Assembly (NCBI GenBank): GCA_024195265.1
Contig: JAJLRJ010000014.1
Span: 26,842,681 to 26,906,680, forward strand
DNA length: 64,000 nt
Reading direction: 5' to 3'
From: Dendrophyllia cribrosa
Taxonomy: Eukaryota > Cnidaria > Anthozoa > Scleractinia > Dendrophylliidae
The position numbers and the translations under genes were made by a program. Under the pieces are notes generated by a model, which was not told the origin of the DNA, made no database searches, and worked only from the letters and a program-made list of their open reading frames with translations. Shown here in pieces: positions 1-10,894 of the stretch (within the stretch, counting starts at the first letter, position 1; each line of letters opens with the position of its first letter).

Positions 1-1035
1 ATTGTACTGTATATTATACTGTTTATATTATACTGTATATTATACTGTTTATATTATACTGTATATTATACTGTTTATATTATACTGTATATTATACTGT
101 TTATATTGTACTGTATATTATACTGTTTATATTGTACTGTATATTATACTGTTTATATTGTACTGTATATTATACTGTTTATATTGTACTGTATATTATA
201 CTGTTTATATTGTACTGTATATTATACTGTTTATATTGTACTGTATATTATACTGTTTATATTGTACTGTATATTATACTGTTTATATTGTACTGTTTAT
301 TATACTGTTTATATTGTACTGTATATTATACTGTTTATATTGTACTGTATATTATACTGTTTATATTGTACTGTATATTATACTGTTTATATTATACTGT
401 TTATATTGTACTGTATATTATACTGTTTATATTGTACTGTATATTATACTGTTTATATTGTACTGTTTATATTGTACTGTATATTATACTGTTTATATTG
501 TACTGTATATTATACTGTTTATATTATACTGTATATTATACTGTTTATATTATACTGTATATTATACTGTTTATATTGTACTGTTTATATTGTACTGTAT
601 ATTATACTGTATATTATACTGTTTATATTGTACTGTATATTGTACTGTATATTATACTGTTTATATTGTACTGTATATTATACTGTATATTATACTGTTT
701 ATATTGTACTGTATATTATACTGTTTATATTGTACTGTATATTATACTGTTTATATTGTACTGTATATTATACTGTTTATATTGTACTGTATATTATACT
801 GTTTATATTGTACTGTTTATATTGTACTGTATATTATACTGTTTATATTGTACTGTATATTATACTGTATATTATACTGTTTATATTGTACTGTATATTA
901 TACTGTTTATATTGTACTGTTTATATTGTACTGTATATTATACTGTTTATATTGTACTGTATATTATACTGTATATTATACTGTTTATATTGTACTGTAT
1001 ATTATACTGTTTATATTGTACTGTATATTATACTA
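1..1035. repeat. 26-bp AT-rich satellite array
   Basis: About 1 kb is built almost only from TATTATACTG, TTTATATTG and TACTGTA blocks in a unit near 26 bp. Some units lose or gain an 8-10 bp block. It is open in all three forward frames only because the unit lacks stop codons; the repetitive Tyr/Ile/Leu/Cys translations are not a protein. The array runs off the left edge, so its full length is unknown. It lies in or upstream of the truncated TCTE1-like gene. Confidence 0.95.
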
Positions 1036-1513
1036 AAAATTCCATGAGTAAATAGAGGTACCCTCATTTTTTTAGATTTAGAAATCTTTAGTTTTTGTTG
1101 CTTTCAAAGTCCACTTACTTTTGTAGGGTTGCTAACCTTGTTAGCTCAGTTGCTAGGGCATTAGACTGCAAATTATTTGTTCATTGGTAGAGTTGTCATC
1201 ATTGCAGAATCAGAATCATAAGTGCAATCAGAAACTCTTCTTCAATTTGACTGTTTGATTTTTACTAGATACAGTTCTGATTATGACTCTGACTCCGACT
1301 CCAACTCCTACTCCGTCACTAGTGAAAACCAGCCTTAACCACTCCATTCAATATATTATAATGCTATGTGTACATGTACAGTGAATTTGCACAATGCCAA
1401 TATCGCATAATTAACCATCGCCTTTCAGGGGGTTGTTATTTTCAGAACTTTATGGTGGGTGAGCAGCTGTGAGGATAGATTTAATTATTAACCTCTTTGT
1501 GCTTTGTTGACAG

Positions 1514-4500
1514 GGTTACAGCAAATCTAGTTTCTGATGACAGTTACTGGAAAAGATGCTGTAAGGCAAGATGGGAAGTATGTGATACCAATCAACATGG
1601 AAACAGCTGGAAAAGGATGTACTTTGAGAGGAATTTAGAAGGTTTGTATGACCTAGCATTACATGTACTTTGAGAGGAATTTAGAAGGTTTGTATGACCT
1701 AGCATTACATGTATGTAACCATTTGAATAGTAGCTGGCTGCGTAAATGTAATATTAGGGCCTGTATTTCACTATCACCTATCTTTTTCTTGAAAATTATA
1801 TTATTTTTATGAGTGTCCAATGCTGTGTTCACATCGGCACCAAAACAAGCATGTTTCAACGGAACACATTTCCCTTACACATGTTTGTAATTTCATTGTT
1901 CACATTAGTTGTTAATTTCAAAACATGTTTCACACCTGGTTCTATAATCTGTACTGTTTAACGAAGCAGGCATAAGCTACCCATGTAGTTTCAATCATGC
2001 TCAGATTGAACATGTGCGTTATTGACCTCTCTATTTGACCTGCAGGTATTATTGAGAATTTTGTTCCAGAAACTACAGATGCAACTTTGGTATGTTATAA
2101 TCATGATAAACGCCATTGTAAACGCCCATACAGATCGGACGCGAATATTTTATCGTACTTATGAAATGAAACAATGAGTAGAGATCTGTATGAAAAGTTA
2201 ATGCATACTAATTAGCTGAGCAGTTGTCTGTATCAAAAGTTAATGCTACTGTTTAATAATTCATCAACTCAGTTGATTTGTATTGGGGTTTACAAACCTT
2301 CATTAAATTTTCATTTCTTTTGTACTTTCCTTATGAATTATTAATGAATTTTATAATGTTATATAAATATCAAGGGTGATGCTGAGTTGATGTCAATTGG
2401 TACAACATTATTTCTTGGTTGTGTCTTGATTAAACACTGGTGTAGAACATGTTGCCCATTTTTGCAAGAGTCTAATAAAGTCTGGAATAGGCCTTTTTCA
2501 ATCCCTCATCCTTCCATTAATTTTTTACAAATTTAGAAAATAATGCAGATGACCACTCAACAGTACAATAAATTTTGTGGTAACTTTCTTTCTGGATCTT
2601 CTCAAAGAAAGGATGCTTGTACAGTGCTCGACCGTAGCGGTAGTCCACTAGTCCAGGACTAGTAAAAAATGGGTTTGGGCTAGTAAAATGTGAAAACCAC
2701 TAGTCAATGGGCTACTCGTTTGGCTACCAGATGATGCCTGTTGGCTAGTGAATTTCAGACCCCACTAGCCTAAGGACTAGTAAGCCAAAACGTTAAGGCC
2801 GAGCACTGTTGTACATAGATGTTATTGAACTAGTGTGAGGTCCGTATTAGGAAAATATTGGTTGAGTTCCTTTTTTTCAAGTTTATGGACCGAGCCGAAG
2901 TCAATTTCTTTAAATGAAAGTCTTTCTGTAAGTAGTTGACGTACACAATCAGTTTAATATTGTATTATTTCCCTAATCTTTCAGTGGCAGTGATGCAAGT
3001 CAGGATGGTCCAATAGTTTAATATCCAACATATAATTTTGTTCTGGGCCTTTGTTATGATTCAAAATTGTACTGCAAATTAATTCATAAGGCTGTCCAAA
3101 ATCGGCTAAATATAAATATTTATCTCCTGGGATTAGTGACTCTTTGTATTATTGCACAAAATAGATTACTCAAGGTGTTTTATATTCAACATTAACTGAA
3201 TGTTATATGATTAAATCTATTATATTTCTTTTACAGTTGAATGAAACACTAAAGCTGTCAGCTGCTTATGTGAGAGGCCTAAACATCAGACAGCTTCTAC
3301 CACCTGTGAAAGAAACTTTGATTAAAGATGATGATGCCTCTGATGCGTAAGTAAAATAGGATTTTTAAATAAGAACTCCATCAAAAAGTTCCATATTTCT
3401 CTATTTTCGAATTGTCCATAATACAGTTTGTTTGCCCCCAAATTTTGCATCAACTATTGTTTGTAAATACTCTTGGGAGGACTGCATATTCCCAAGAGCA
3501 TTTCAAAACAATAGTTTATGCAAAATTTGGGGGGCAAACAAAGTGTATTACGGGAAATTCAAAAATAGAGAATTGCTAACCATTTATTTTGCCAAGAAAA
3601 CCAACTTCAGTTTGGTTGCATGACAGAAATAATTTCTTGTGGTTATGAGAAATGGTCACTCCTTTTTCTCCCATTGAGTTACTCTCATCTTTTTTTCTCA
3701 TCTTTTCTTTTCTCCCATTGAGTTTCTCTCATCTTTTTTTCTCATATTTTCTTTTCTCCCAGTGAGTTTCTCTCATCTTTTTTTCTTCTAGTTCCTTTTC
3801 TCACAGGAGCCCTCCCCTTTTCGCACCACGTTTTCTCCCACAAATTGCTTTGTCTTCTTGGTGTTCCTTCTTTTTGTCTTCCACCATTTCTCCCTGCCCC
3901 CCACTCTCTTCCTGTTCCCTCTCCTTTTCCTATTCCTCCCCTTTCTCCCAGTCCTTTTCCCCTCTCTCCTAGTTCCCACCCCTTTTTCCAAAGATCTCTT
4001 TATCTCAAAGTTCTGTGCCCTTATTTCCCTGTTCCCCCCAGTTTTCACCTGGGCTCCCACCCCCAGACCTTCTCCACATTAATTTCTTTAAACTAAAGTC
4101 CTTCTGAAAGTAGTTGACATATACAAACAGTTTAACCCTTTGACACCTGAGAATTTGTTACGTTTTTGAGCGATTTCCTGCATTCACACGTACGCCCCAT
4201 AGGATTTCGTGACTCCTTATTTAAAGTTACCATTGAAAGTGCTGCTGTTCTAAAACACTGAAGGCTCGAGTTTACTGGAAACGTGATTGTGACGTTCTCA
4301 TTTCACTTGGTTGATTTGCAATAAAGGGTCCAATATGAATTATCTACGATTTTTGGTAAGTTCACAGCCATTTTTCATCTTTAGTAGCTGCCTGATGAGC
4401 ATCATTAAGCTTGAAGGTAGTTCAGAGTCCACTTTCTCAACGAAGCGAGTTAGGTGTTGTACTTCGTTTACGAATTTGACTCGTTGCTCGTTCAACTGGA

Positions 4501-7500
4501 AAAATGGCCGGCTGGAAATGAAGTAGCTTTGGGACTCGACTCTGGATGAATTTCTCGACCTACCGCGGCATATTTTGGAAGTTGCGACCACAGGAGAACA
4601 CAACAAGCGCGAAATTTCGGCGGTGGGTCAGAGTGGCTGTATATATGAAATGTGTGGAGGACAGAAGGAACGCTGTCGAAAAATCTCGTTATTTCCCAGC
4701 ATGCAGTGCGGTGGTGATGTTGAAAATCGAGGCAAGGTCAGTATGCACTAAAATGAGAGGTTGTAGCTGGGCCCGAGCAACGAATAAGAGCAAAAAAATT
4801 CGCTGCTAAGCTAGGACTAGGACTGAATTTTGCTATGAATGTTGACTTTTTGGTTTGCCACGATGATTTGAATAAAAAAACTAAAGGCAAAAACATGATT
4901 TTGTTGTTTTTCTATGACGTTAAAAACGGTCATTTTTGTTATTGTCCAAATTCAAACGCTGATATTCTGCAAAAATCGCTGACTTTTTTGTGTTTATTGG
5001 GTATCTCAATTTGAGGGACTTTCTAGTCAATGCTCACAACTGCTAGTTAAGGCAATGTTCGCACGATTGAGAAAGTTGCAATTTTTTAAAGCAGTGGAGT
5101 CTTGTACGGGCAGTTTCGGGCGGTTCAGGTGTCAATGGGTTAATATTGTATTATTTCCCTAATCTTTCAGTGGCAGTGATGCAGGTCAGGATGGTCCAAA
5201 CATTGATCATTTTGACTTTGGTCTTATAACTCCAGCACTGGTCCATCTAGAAGAACTACATTTGACTTATGGGTGAGGGTTTCCATGTAATATTGCCATG
5301 TATTACCAAACAGGTTCAGTTTGTCAAGTATGATTATCTACAAGTAGGTTAATATTCATACTCTCATGTGATGTCTCTAGGCATACACCTTTTTAAGGAC
5401 TTACCTATTTCAGCCTGTTGTTTCATTTCTCTTCAATGCACGCACCTCTCTAAAACTAAGGATAAATGACAGCCGGTAGCATCTTCCAAAGTGTGTCAGT
5501 TCATACGCCTTTGACATATGTCAAAGGTGGGAAATTTTAGCTGCATCCTTAGAAAACAAGGTGTTTTTATGATTTTGTTATTGAACTTTATCTCTTACAG
5601 GGTTCGTGACTGTGGTATGAATTTTGAGTGGAATTTATTTCAGTTTACAGCCAGAGATTGTCTTCTACTTGCCAAGGTATTTGATTTGGAATTTTGGCTC
5701 CAAAATGGGGGGAGGTACTCTGTATATTATGGGTGATGGTGTGTCACTGGGACTCTAAAACCCTTACCCTACACCACAGTTAGATGCATTTTGCAACCCT
5801 ATACTATCCCCCCCTGTCTATACTAGACTAGACACCAAACATTCCTACTCCGTCCCTGACCCAGACTCACTATTTTCCAGAAACTGTATCTTCATACCAC
5901 TGATCAATTTCCCAGTAAATGATACATTATTCTAGACCAAAACTCTCTGATTTCTATACCCTATCGCAGACTAAAGTAAACTGTTTGAAAATGATACCCT
6001 TCACAGTGGCACATACCTATGCAGGTTATATATGAAATTACCCACTCCCGCTCCCCTTCAGTAAATTACAGGAAATCAGTTTGATGTGTCTGATTTGTAT
6101 GCTAGGCCCCTGCACCCTCTGTGATGTTAAGCTTTCCATTTACCTCCTCTCTCAGGCCGTGAAAGCATGTCACACCTTAAAAGTGTTCCACCTCCATCGT
6201 AGTGGGGTGGATGATGAGAAGGTCCGTGTTCTTATCAGTCACATACTGGACCATCCTTCTCTTCTTACTTTAGGTAGGTGTATAACAATTGAAGGGCTCC
6301 CTGCAACAACGTCCTGAGTGTGTTTTTGGTAACTTTCACTAAAATTGTATGTTTTAGGCCTTTAAAAGCACAGTTTTGTCAAATTAATGATTTATTATTG
6401 TTAAAATACTTAAAACAGCTCCAAAATGGGGAAGAAAATCCACATCTTTGAGAAAATGTTTTGGGCCCCTATGACACCCTATGGCTCCCAGGACACCCTA
6501 TGTATCTTTTCAAAATAAAAAATTATTCTGTTCGAAGATAGAAGATTTGTTGACCTGGATTAAATCCTTTCAGTCATATGAACATGATCCAGTCATAATT
6601 TTGGCAAGTGAGTCCCTTTGGAGGCCAAAAATCCAAGATTTCTGTGAAAATTTTCCAAAAACGCACTGAGGACGTTATTGCAGGGAGCCCTTCAATTTTA
6701 CTTACCAAGAAATGTTCTAAAATATCCACTGGAGAAACAAACAGAACAACTGTAAACCACTGTTCAACAGACTTTTGTTCGAATCACCTTGTGCAGCATA
6801 AAAAGACAGTACCACAGGAAAGTACTACTCAACAGCTTTTAATCGAGTACATGTAGTCACACTTTAGGATTCCATCCACCTTGTACAGCAAATAACAGTA
6901 CCACAAGGAAGTACTGCTTTCATTTGAAGATTTTAACACAAACTTAAATGTTACAACTTCATTGAGCTTCACCAGAGTTGGCAGGGACACCACAACAGCT
7001 TGCGCCAAATACTGTGGGCCATGTGTGTACCCCCCCCCCCCCCCACCTCCCTCTCTCTCCCACAACAGTTTCGAAAAGTGAGTGACTTCTTTAACGTCCC
7101 CTAATATTGTTGAGAAGATGTAGGAGACAAGGTCAATGGCTTAACGTCACTGCCCAATGACGTGATCAACTGAACTGAGACAAGTTGTTGAGCGCAGCCA
7201 GCATAATCTTAACAGTTATTTAAAGACTTGTTGATGGTCTGGCTGGCTGGTACTCTAACAACTGAGCTGTCATATGAATGTTGACAGTCATACTTGAGAA
7301 TTTCGTCCACGTACTCAAAAGATAAAACGACCTTGTAAATGTAACTGTAACTGTAATCTTTATTTATACACAGTAAAATCGTCAGGAACCTAACTTAACT
7401 AACCTAAACAGCATAATAACAGCATAATAGAGTGGTCGTAAATCCAAAACCAAAACCAACAGACGCAGACAATCCAATGAACCAATCAGAGTTGGAGGCG

Positions 7501-10500
7501 AAGACATGTCGCCGGCACCAAGCGCGGAAAAACGTCACGTTTTACTTCTGATTGGTTGATAAAATGACGCGAAATCTTTTAGCCAATCACAAACCGTAGC
7601 AATACAAAACCAAAGCGATCGCAAAATTACTTTCAATACTCAATTGAAAACGCCTCTAAATATTTGAATGAGGATGCAGTTTGTATTTATTAAAGAAAAA
7701 ATGTTTAAAAGTTCCCATGTGAGTGTTTAATTCACTTTTTTTTTCAGATCTTTCACACAACAAGATCAGTGACAGTGGAGCAAGAGCTGTAGGCAAGCTG
7801 TTGAACGGGCGATGTAACTTAACCACTCTTAACCTGTGTGATAATAAAATCCGGTCAAACGGTGCCGCCGCAATAGGACACGCCCTGGGCAAGAACACTA
7901 CTCTCACGTGTATTAATCTAAGACTAAACAGGTGAGAGCAGTAGTAGTAGTAATTTATTTATCCGCATTATACTGTTCAGTCAAGACTCGTTTCAACGCG
8001 AACGTGCATATTACAAAATAGAACTAATAAAATTGACTATACACGAAAATCTAATATATAAAAAATCTTAAGAAAAACTAACACTATTAACTTAATACTA
8101 AACAAAAAATGTTGCAGTTGTTGTTGGTGGTGATATAATAAAGCGAAAGTGGAACTCTACTTTACGGTCGCCGTTTTCTTTTCGCAGACTCGGAGATGAT
8201 GGCGGTCAAGCAATCTGCCGCGCGCTTTCCAAGAACAACACCCTTACACACGTGCATCTGGGTAGTAACGATCTCGGTGAACCAACCACTGCTATTCTTT
8301 CACAGGTATTTACAGACGTTGTTGGTTTGTTCACAGCACCCTGGTAGGGTAGTCAGTATCTTAAGAGAGCGGGGCGCAGAGAACCTTGAGTTGAGAATTC
8401 TACGGGAGGCAGGGGAAAAAGGGTGGGAAACAGAAGAGGCAGGACAAATTTCGCAATGTTGAAAACACAGGAATGCCTTCACGTAAAAAAAAAAAAAACA
8501 GGAAAGCCTTCACGTAAGGGGCAGAACCGGGAGTCAGTCCCCGCTGACTCGTCTTGGACTGCAGATAGCCAGGATGGAAATGATGTGGTGATACTGCTGC
8601 GTTTGACTAAGAGAGCATCAAAGGTGATGTTATATTGGTAAGGGTCTATCAGACAAACTCCAGAAGCTGCAAAATAGGGCTGCCAGAATTGTCACCCTTT
8701 CTAATTATGAGGTTCGCTCGAGTGATTTGTTGGATGAGCTTGGCTGGGAAAGGTTAGAAAACCTAGAAAACCAAAGACTAAAACAGTTGGCTGTAATTGT
8801 GTATGAAATTCATAATAATCTTTCCCCATTGTATTTCAGGCAGATTTTTACCAATATTTCAAATATACTCACATAATCTTAGAAACTCTGAGTCAAATTG
8901 TTATATTTCCAGACCGAGAACTGAATACGCCAAAGGTAGCTGACACTACAGGGGATCTGTTCTGTAGAGCAAGATCCCCCCCTTACAGATCAGACAGCGG
9001 CCCAACTTGAACGATTTTAAAACCTCTTTGTATGGGAAAGATTACAAAGAAACAATGATCATTTAAGTTTTTATAGCATTTTATTATTACGTGTAATTTA
9101 GTACATGTAGTTTTATAGTTAAAACTTTTAGTTTGATGTAGTTAATGTTAATCACGACTCTTAGGAAGACCGTAACTATATGATAGGATATTCGTGAATA
9201 AATAAAGATTGATGATGATGATGATGATGTTATGAAGGCGTTTGCTGAAGGAGGTGCCTGCTTATATACGAGAGTGTTCGTTATATACGAGAGCGTTCGT
9301 TACACACGAGAGTGTTCGTTCAGAAAGATTCGAGCACTGTAAATATTTTAGTACTTAATGCTTTGATGGTACACTGTACTCAAGACTAACTATGTGCATT
9401 TATTTTCTTCATCAAAAGGTTTTAGTTTCAAACAAAACGCTAGTGGATCTTAACTTATCTTGCAACACCATCGGACCGGTGAGTTTCGTTATCTTTCACT
9501 CCTAACTTCAGAACTGAGGCAAGTGATCAAAACAAGAAAACTCGGAGACAAACTGAGAAAAAGATTCAAACCCCTGTTTTGCTCGCCTTGCACTCTTCAT
9601 GCAAATAGCGTATCAAATTCTCACCTTAAAATTTTCAGACCAGCGTATTTTGTCCATGAGGGCTTTTCAGTTGTGTTTTTTTTTTTGCCTCAAATCGCCG
9701 AAATAAACACAGAAAGACAAAGTTAAACAACATGCCAGTGATTTTAAGTGCAAAAAAGAGACCATCATTTCTTTTTGTGGTACGGTGAGTCCTGTCCAAG
9801 TATAATAGTTTTGAACATTTCTCACGCGGTGGAAAAGATCCTAATCGCGTATCTGGTGGGATTGTGGGATTGTTCGCGTACTGGGCAAGACGTCATTTAC
9901 ACTGACCAATCAAGTATCTTCCTTGAGATAACCATACAGTATGACACGACACTAACAATAGATTTTAAATAATTTTCATTGGAAGAGGCCCATGTATGTG
10001 GGATCTGTTCTCTTAAATCATTTTCTATCCCCTGTGTAAGAGCAATAGTTTGTTTGTTCGCCAAAACTTCAGAAGCCCTCACGCAAAGATAATAAAATCC
10101 ATCCAAAAAAGTTAATTGGTTTGTAGCCATTACGGACTGAGGATAAGTAGCTCGGAGAATGCTCATTTAAAATTATTTCAGTTTAAAGTAACAGTTTAGA
10201 ATTACAATTGAGCCGTTTTCAATAGGCCATTTCCGAGTTATGTTATGCCTCGTTTTCAAAGCGAGGCTAGGTGCACAACCTTTCATATGAAAATGAGTTT
10301 TATTTGCATTTGAATAAAAACTCATTTTCATATGAAAGGTTGTGCACCTAGCCTCGCTTTGACAACAAGGCATAACGTAACTCGGAAATGGCCTATTGAG
10401 TGTCGTAAAACCAAAACCAAAGTAATCACTCTGGCCAATCACAACAGACGCAGACAATCCAACGAACCAATCAGAGCTTGAAGCAAATACATGCAGCCGG

Positions 10501-10894
10501 CGCCAAGCGCGGGAAAACGCGTGCGAGCAAGTAACATTTGGTTTTGGTTTTTCTTCTGATTGGTTGAGAAAGTGGCGCGAGATTTTTTAGCCAATCACCA
10601 AGCGTAGGCAAAACCAAAGTAATCACTTTTGACACTCAATTGAAAACCGCTCCACAGCAAGCGTGGGTTATTGCAGGTTATTGTAATTGCCACTGAAAAT
10701 GCATCAAAACATTGATTTTGATTATTGATTTTCAGGACGGTGGAAAGTCGTTACAAGAAGGAATGGAAGAAAACTCAACGATACGCGCCATGGATTTGAG
10801 ACTAACAGAAGTTGGACAAGAAAATGAATACTGCATAAATCAGCTACTGAAACGAAACAGAGAAGACCAATATAAACATGGACAAACCAGCTAG
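1514..10894 (+). CDS. TCTE1: TCTE1/DRC5-like leucine-rich-repeat protein, 3' ten exons
   Basis: Exons: 1514-1641, 2046-2089, 3237-3346, 5171-5272, 5601-5676, 6156-6273, 7748-7931, 8188-8305, 9419-9478 and 10736-10894 (TAG). All junctions are AG/GT and phases match, giving 365 residues with the N-terminus missing to the left. The first exon reads VTANLVSDDSYWKRCC and the fifth GMNFEWNLFQFTARDC, which I recognise as the conserved start of the TCTE1 family. From about residue 165 onward there are LRRs such as LTTLNLCDNKI, LTHVHLGSNDL and LVDLNLSCNTI. In the family, TCTE1 (DRC5) is a subunit of the nexin-dynein regulatory complex that links outer doublets in motile cilia and flagella. The vertebrate protein is about 500 aa, so roughly 130 residues should lie upstream. 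Introns hold a piggyBac-like insertion, MITEs and a retrotransposon stub. Family assignment is firm; exact paralogue is less so. Confidence 0.92.
1617..1712 (+). repeat. 46-bp tandem duplication across an exon end and splice donor
   Basis: Positions 1617-1662 are repeated at 1663-1708. The unit contains the last coding bases of the first visible TCTE1 exon (frame MYFERNLE) and its donor GGTTTGT, so a second identical donor sits 46 bp downstream. Using the second donor would insert 46 bp and shift the frame. Confidence 0.9.
1822..2030. mobile_element. MITE, ACATGTTTC family, degenerate copy
   Basis: It shares blocks such as GTGTTCACA, AACATGTTTCA and TCAATCATGCTCAGATTGAA with better copies at 23048-23651 and 58943-59151. 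The ends are eroded. It lies in a TCTE1 intron. Confidence 0.55.
2622..2808. mobile_element. Short MITE with 5-bp TSD TTGTA
   Basis: Terminal inverted repeats CAGTGCTCG and CGAGCACTG are flanked on both sides by TTGTA (2617-2621 and 2809-2813). The interior is rich in the palindrome-like word CTAGTCC/GGACTAG. No coding capacity. Confidence 0.8.
2904..3014 (+). pseudogene. Partial duplicate of TCTE1 exon 5171-5272 with its acceptor
   Basis: This segment matches 4080-4135 joined directly to 5140-5199, that is, the intron end plus the first 30 bases of the exon at 5171. It carries the same CTAATCTTTCAG acceptor and then runs into a TAA, so it is a pseudo-exon. It also preserves the target sequence before the element at 4136-5139 inserted. 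Confidence 0.85.
3397..3574. mobile_element. Foldback MITE
   Basis: Two arms of about 80 bp (3397-3479 and 3489-3574) are near-perfect inverted repeats around GGACTGCATA. Both carry GTTTGCCCCC and CTATTGTTT words. It lies in a TCTE1 intron. Confidence 0.85.
3667..3792. repeat. 44-bp pyrimidine-rich minisatellite, about three copies
   Basis: TCTCCCATTGAGTTTCTCTC recurs every 44 bp. It opens a C/T-rich stretch that continues to about 4080. Long open frames on both strands here are composition artefacts. Confidence 0.85.
4136..5139. mobile_element. piggyBac-like non-autonomous element (TTAA target)
   Basis: A 1004-bp insertion starts CCCTTTGACACCTGA and ends with the inverted match TCAGGTGTCAATGGG (14 of 15). 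It is flanked by TTAA at 4132-4135 and 5140-5143. The empty target is visible at 2904-3014, where the sequence reads CAGTTTAATATTG without interruption. CCC...GGG ends with TTAA duplication are typical of piggyBac. No transposase ORF is seen, so it is non-autonomous. Confidence 0.85.
6770..6925. repeat. Degenerate copies of the 106-bp dispersed repeat
   Basis: Fragments CACCTTGTGCAGCATAA, ACAGTACCACAGGAAAGTAC and TCACACTTTAGGATTCCATC appear in the usual order, about two units. A further eroded unit lies near 7230-7340. Confidence 0.75.
7030..7044. repeat. Poly-C tract (15 C)
   Basis: A pure run of C in a TCTE1 intron, followed by CT-rich sequence. Confidence 0.95.
7431..7657. mobile_element. 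MITE, CAATTGAAAAC family, 5'-truncated copy
   Basis: It shares CAACAGACGCAGACAATCCA, CCAATCAGAG, CTTCTGATTGGTTGA and the terminal CTCAATTGAAAACG with copies at 10209-10652 and, reversed, 35106-35367. Confidence 0.75.
8625..9232 (+). mobile_element. Non-LTR retrotransposon 3' stub, (TGA)n tail
   Basis: Conceptual translation contains LQKLQNRAARIVTLSN and LGWERLENLENQRLKQLAV, the extreme C-terminus of a LINE reverse-transcriptase ORF (CR1/L2/RTE-like). The frame is broken further on. It ends in a TGATGATGATGATG tail at about 9208-9230. It is 5'-truncated as usual and sits in sense in a TCTE1 intron. Confidence 0.8.
10209..10652. mobile_element. MITE, CAATTGAAAAC family, interrupted copy
   Basis: Left end GAGCCGTTTTCA and right end TTGAAAACCGCTC are inverted repeats. 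The family body (CCAATCAGAG, CTGATTGGTTGAGAAAG) follows. A foldback element (10224-10394) has inserted 15 bp from the left end. Confidence 0.8.
10224..10394. mobile_element. Foldback MITE nested in another MITE
   Basis: Almost perfect inverted arms begin AGGCCATTTCCGAG and end CTCGGAAATGGCCT, each including CTAGGTGCACAACCTTTCAT. It splits the host terminal sequence TTTTCAATTGAGTG into TTTTCAAT and ATTGAGTG, implying a 2-bp AT duplication. Confidence 0.85.

Noticed and set aside
2..1055. Three long overlapping open frames of about 310-340 codons
   Set aside because: They are translations of the 26-bp satellite in all frames, with no start context or composition of a protein.
1138..1180. tRNA-like box A (TAGCTCAGTTGCTAGGGC)
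   Set aside because: No box B or cloverleaf follows; at most a decayed SINE head.
3788..4096. Overlapping open frames rich in Pro/Phe or Lys/Arg
   Set aside because: Low-complexity pyrimidine-rich DNA; no conserved motif and no splice context.
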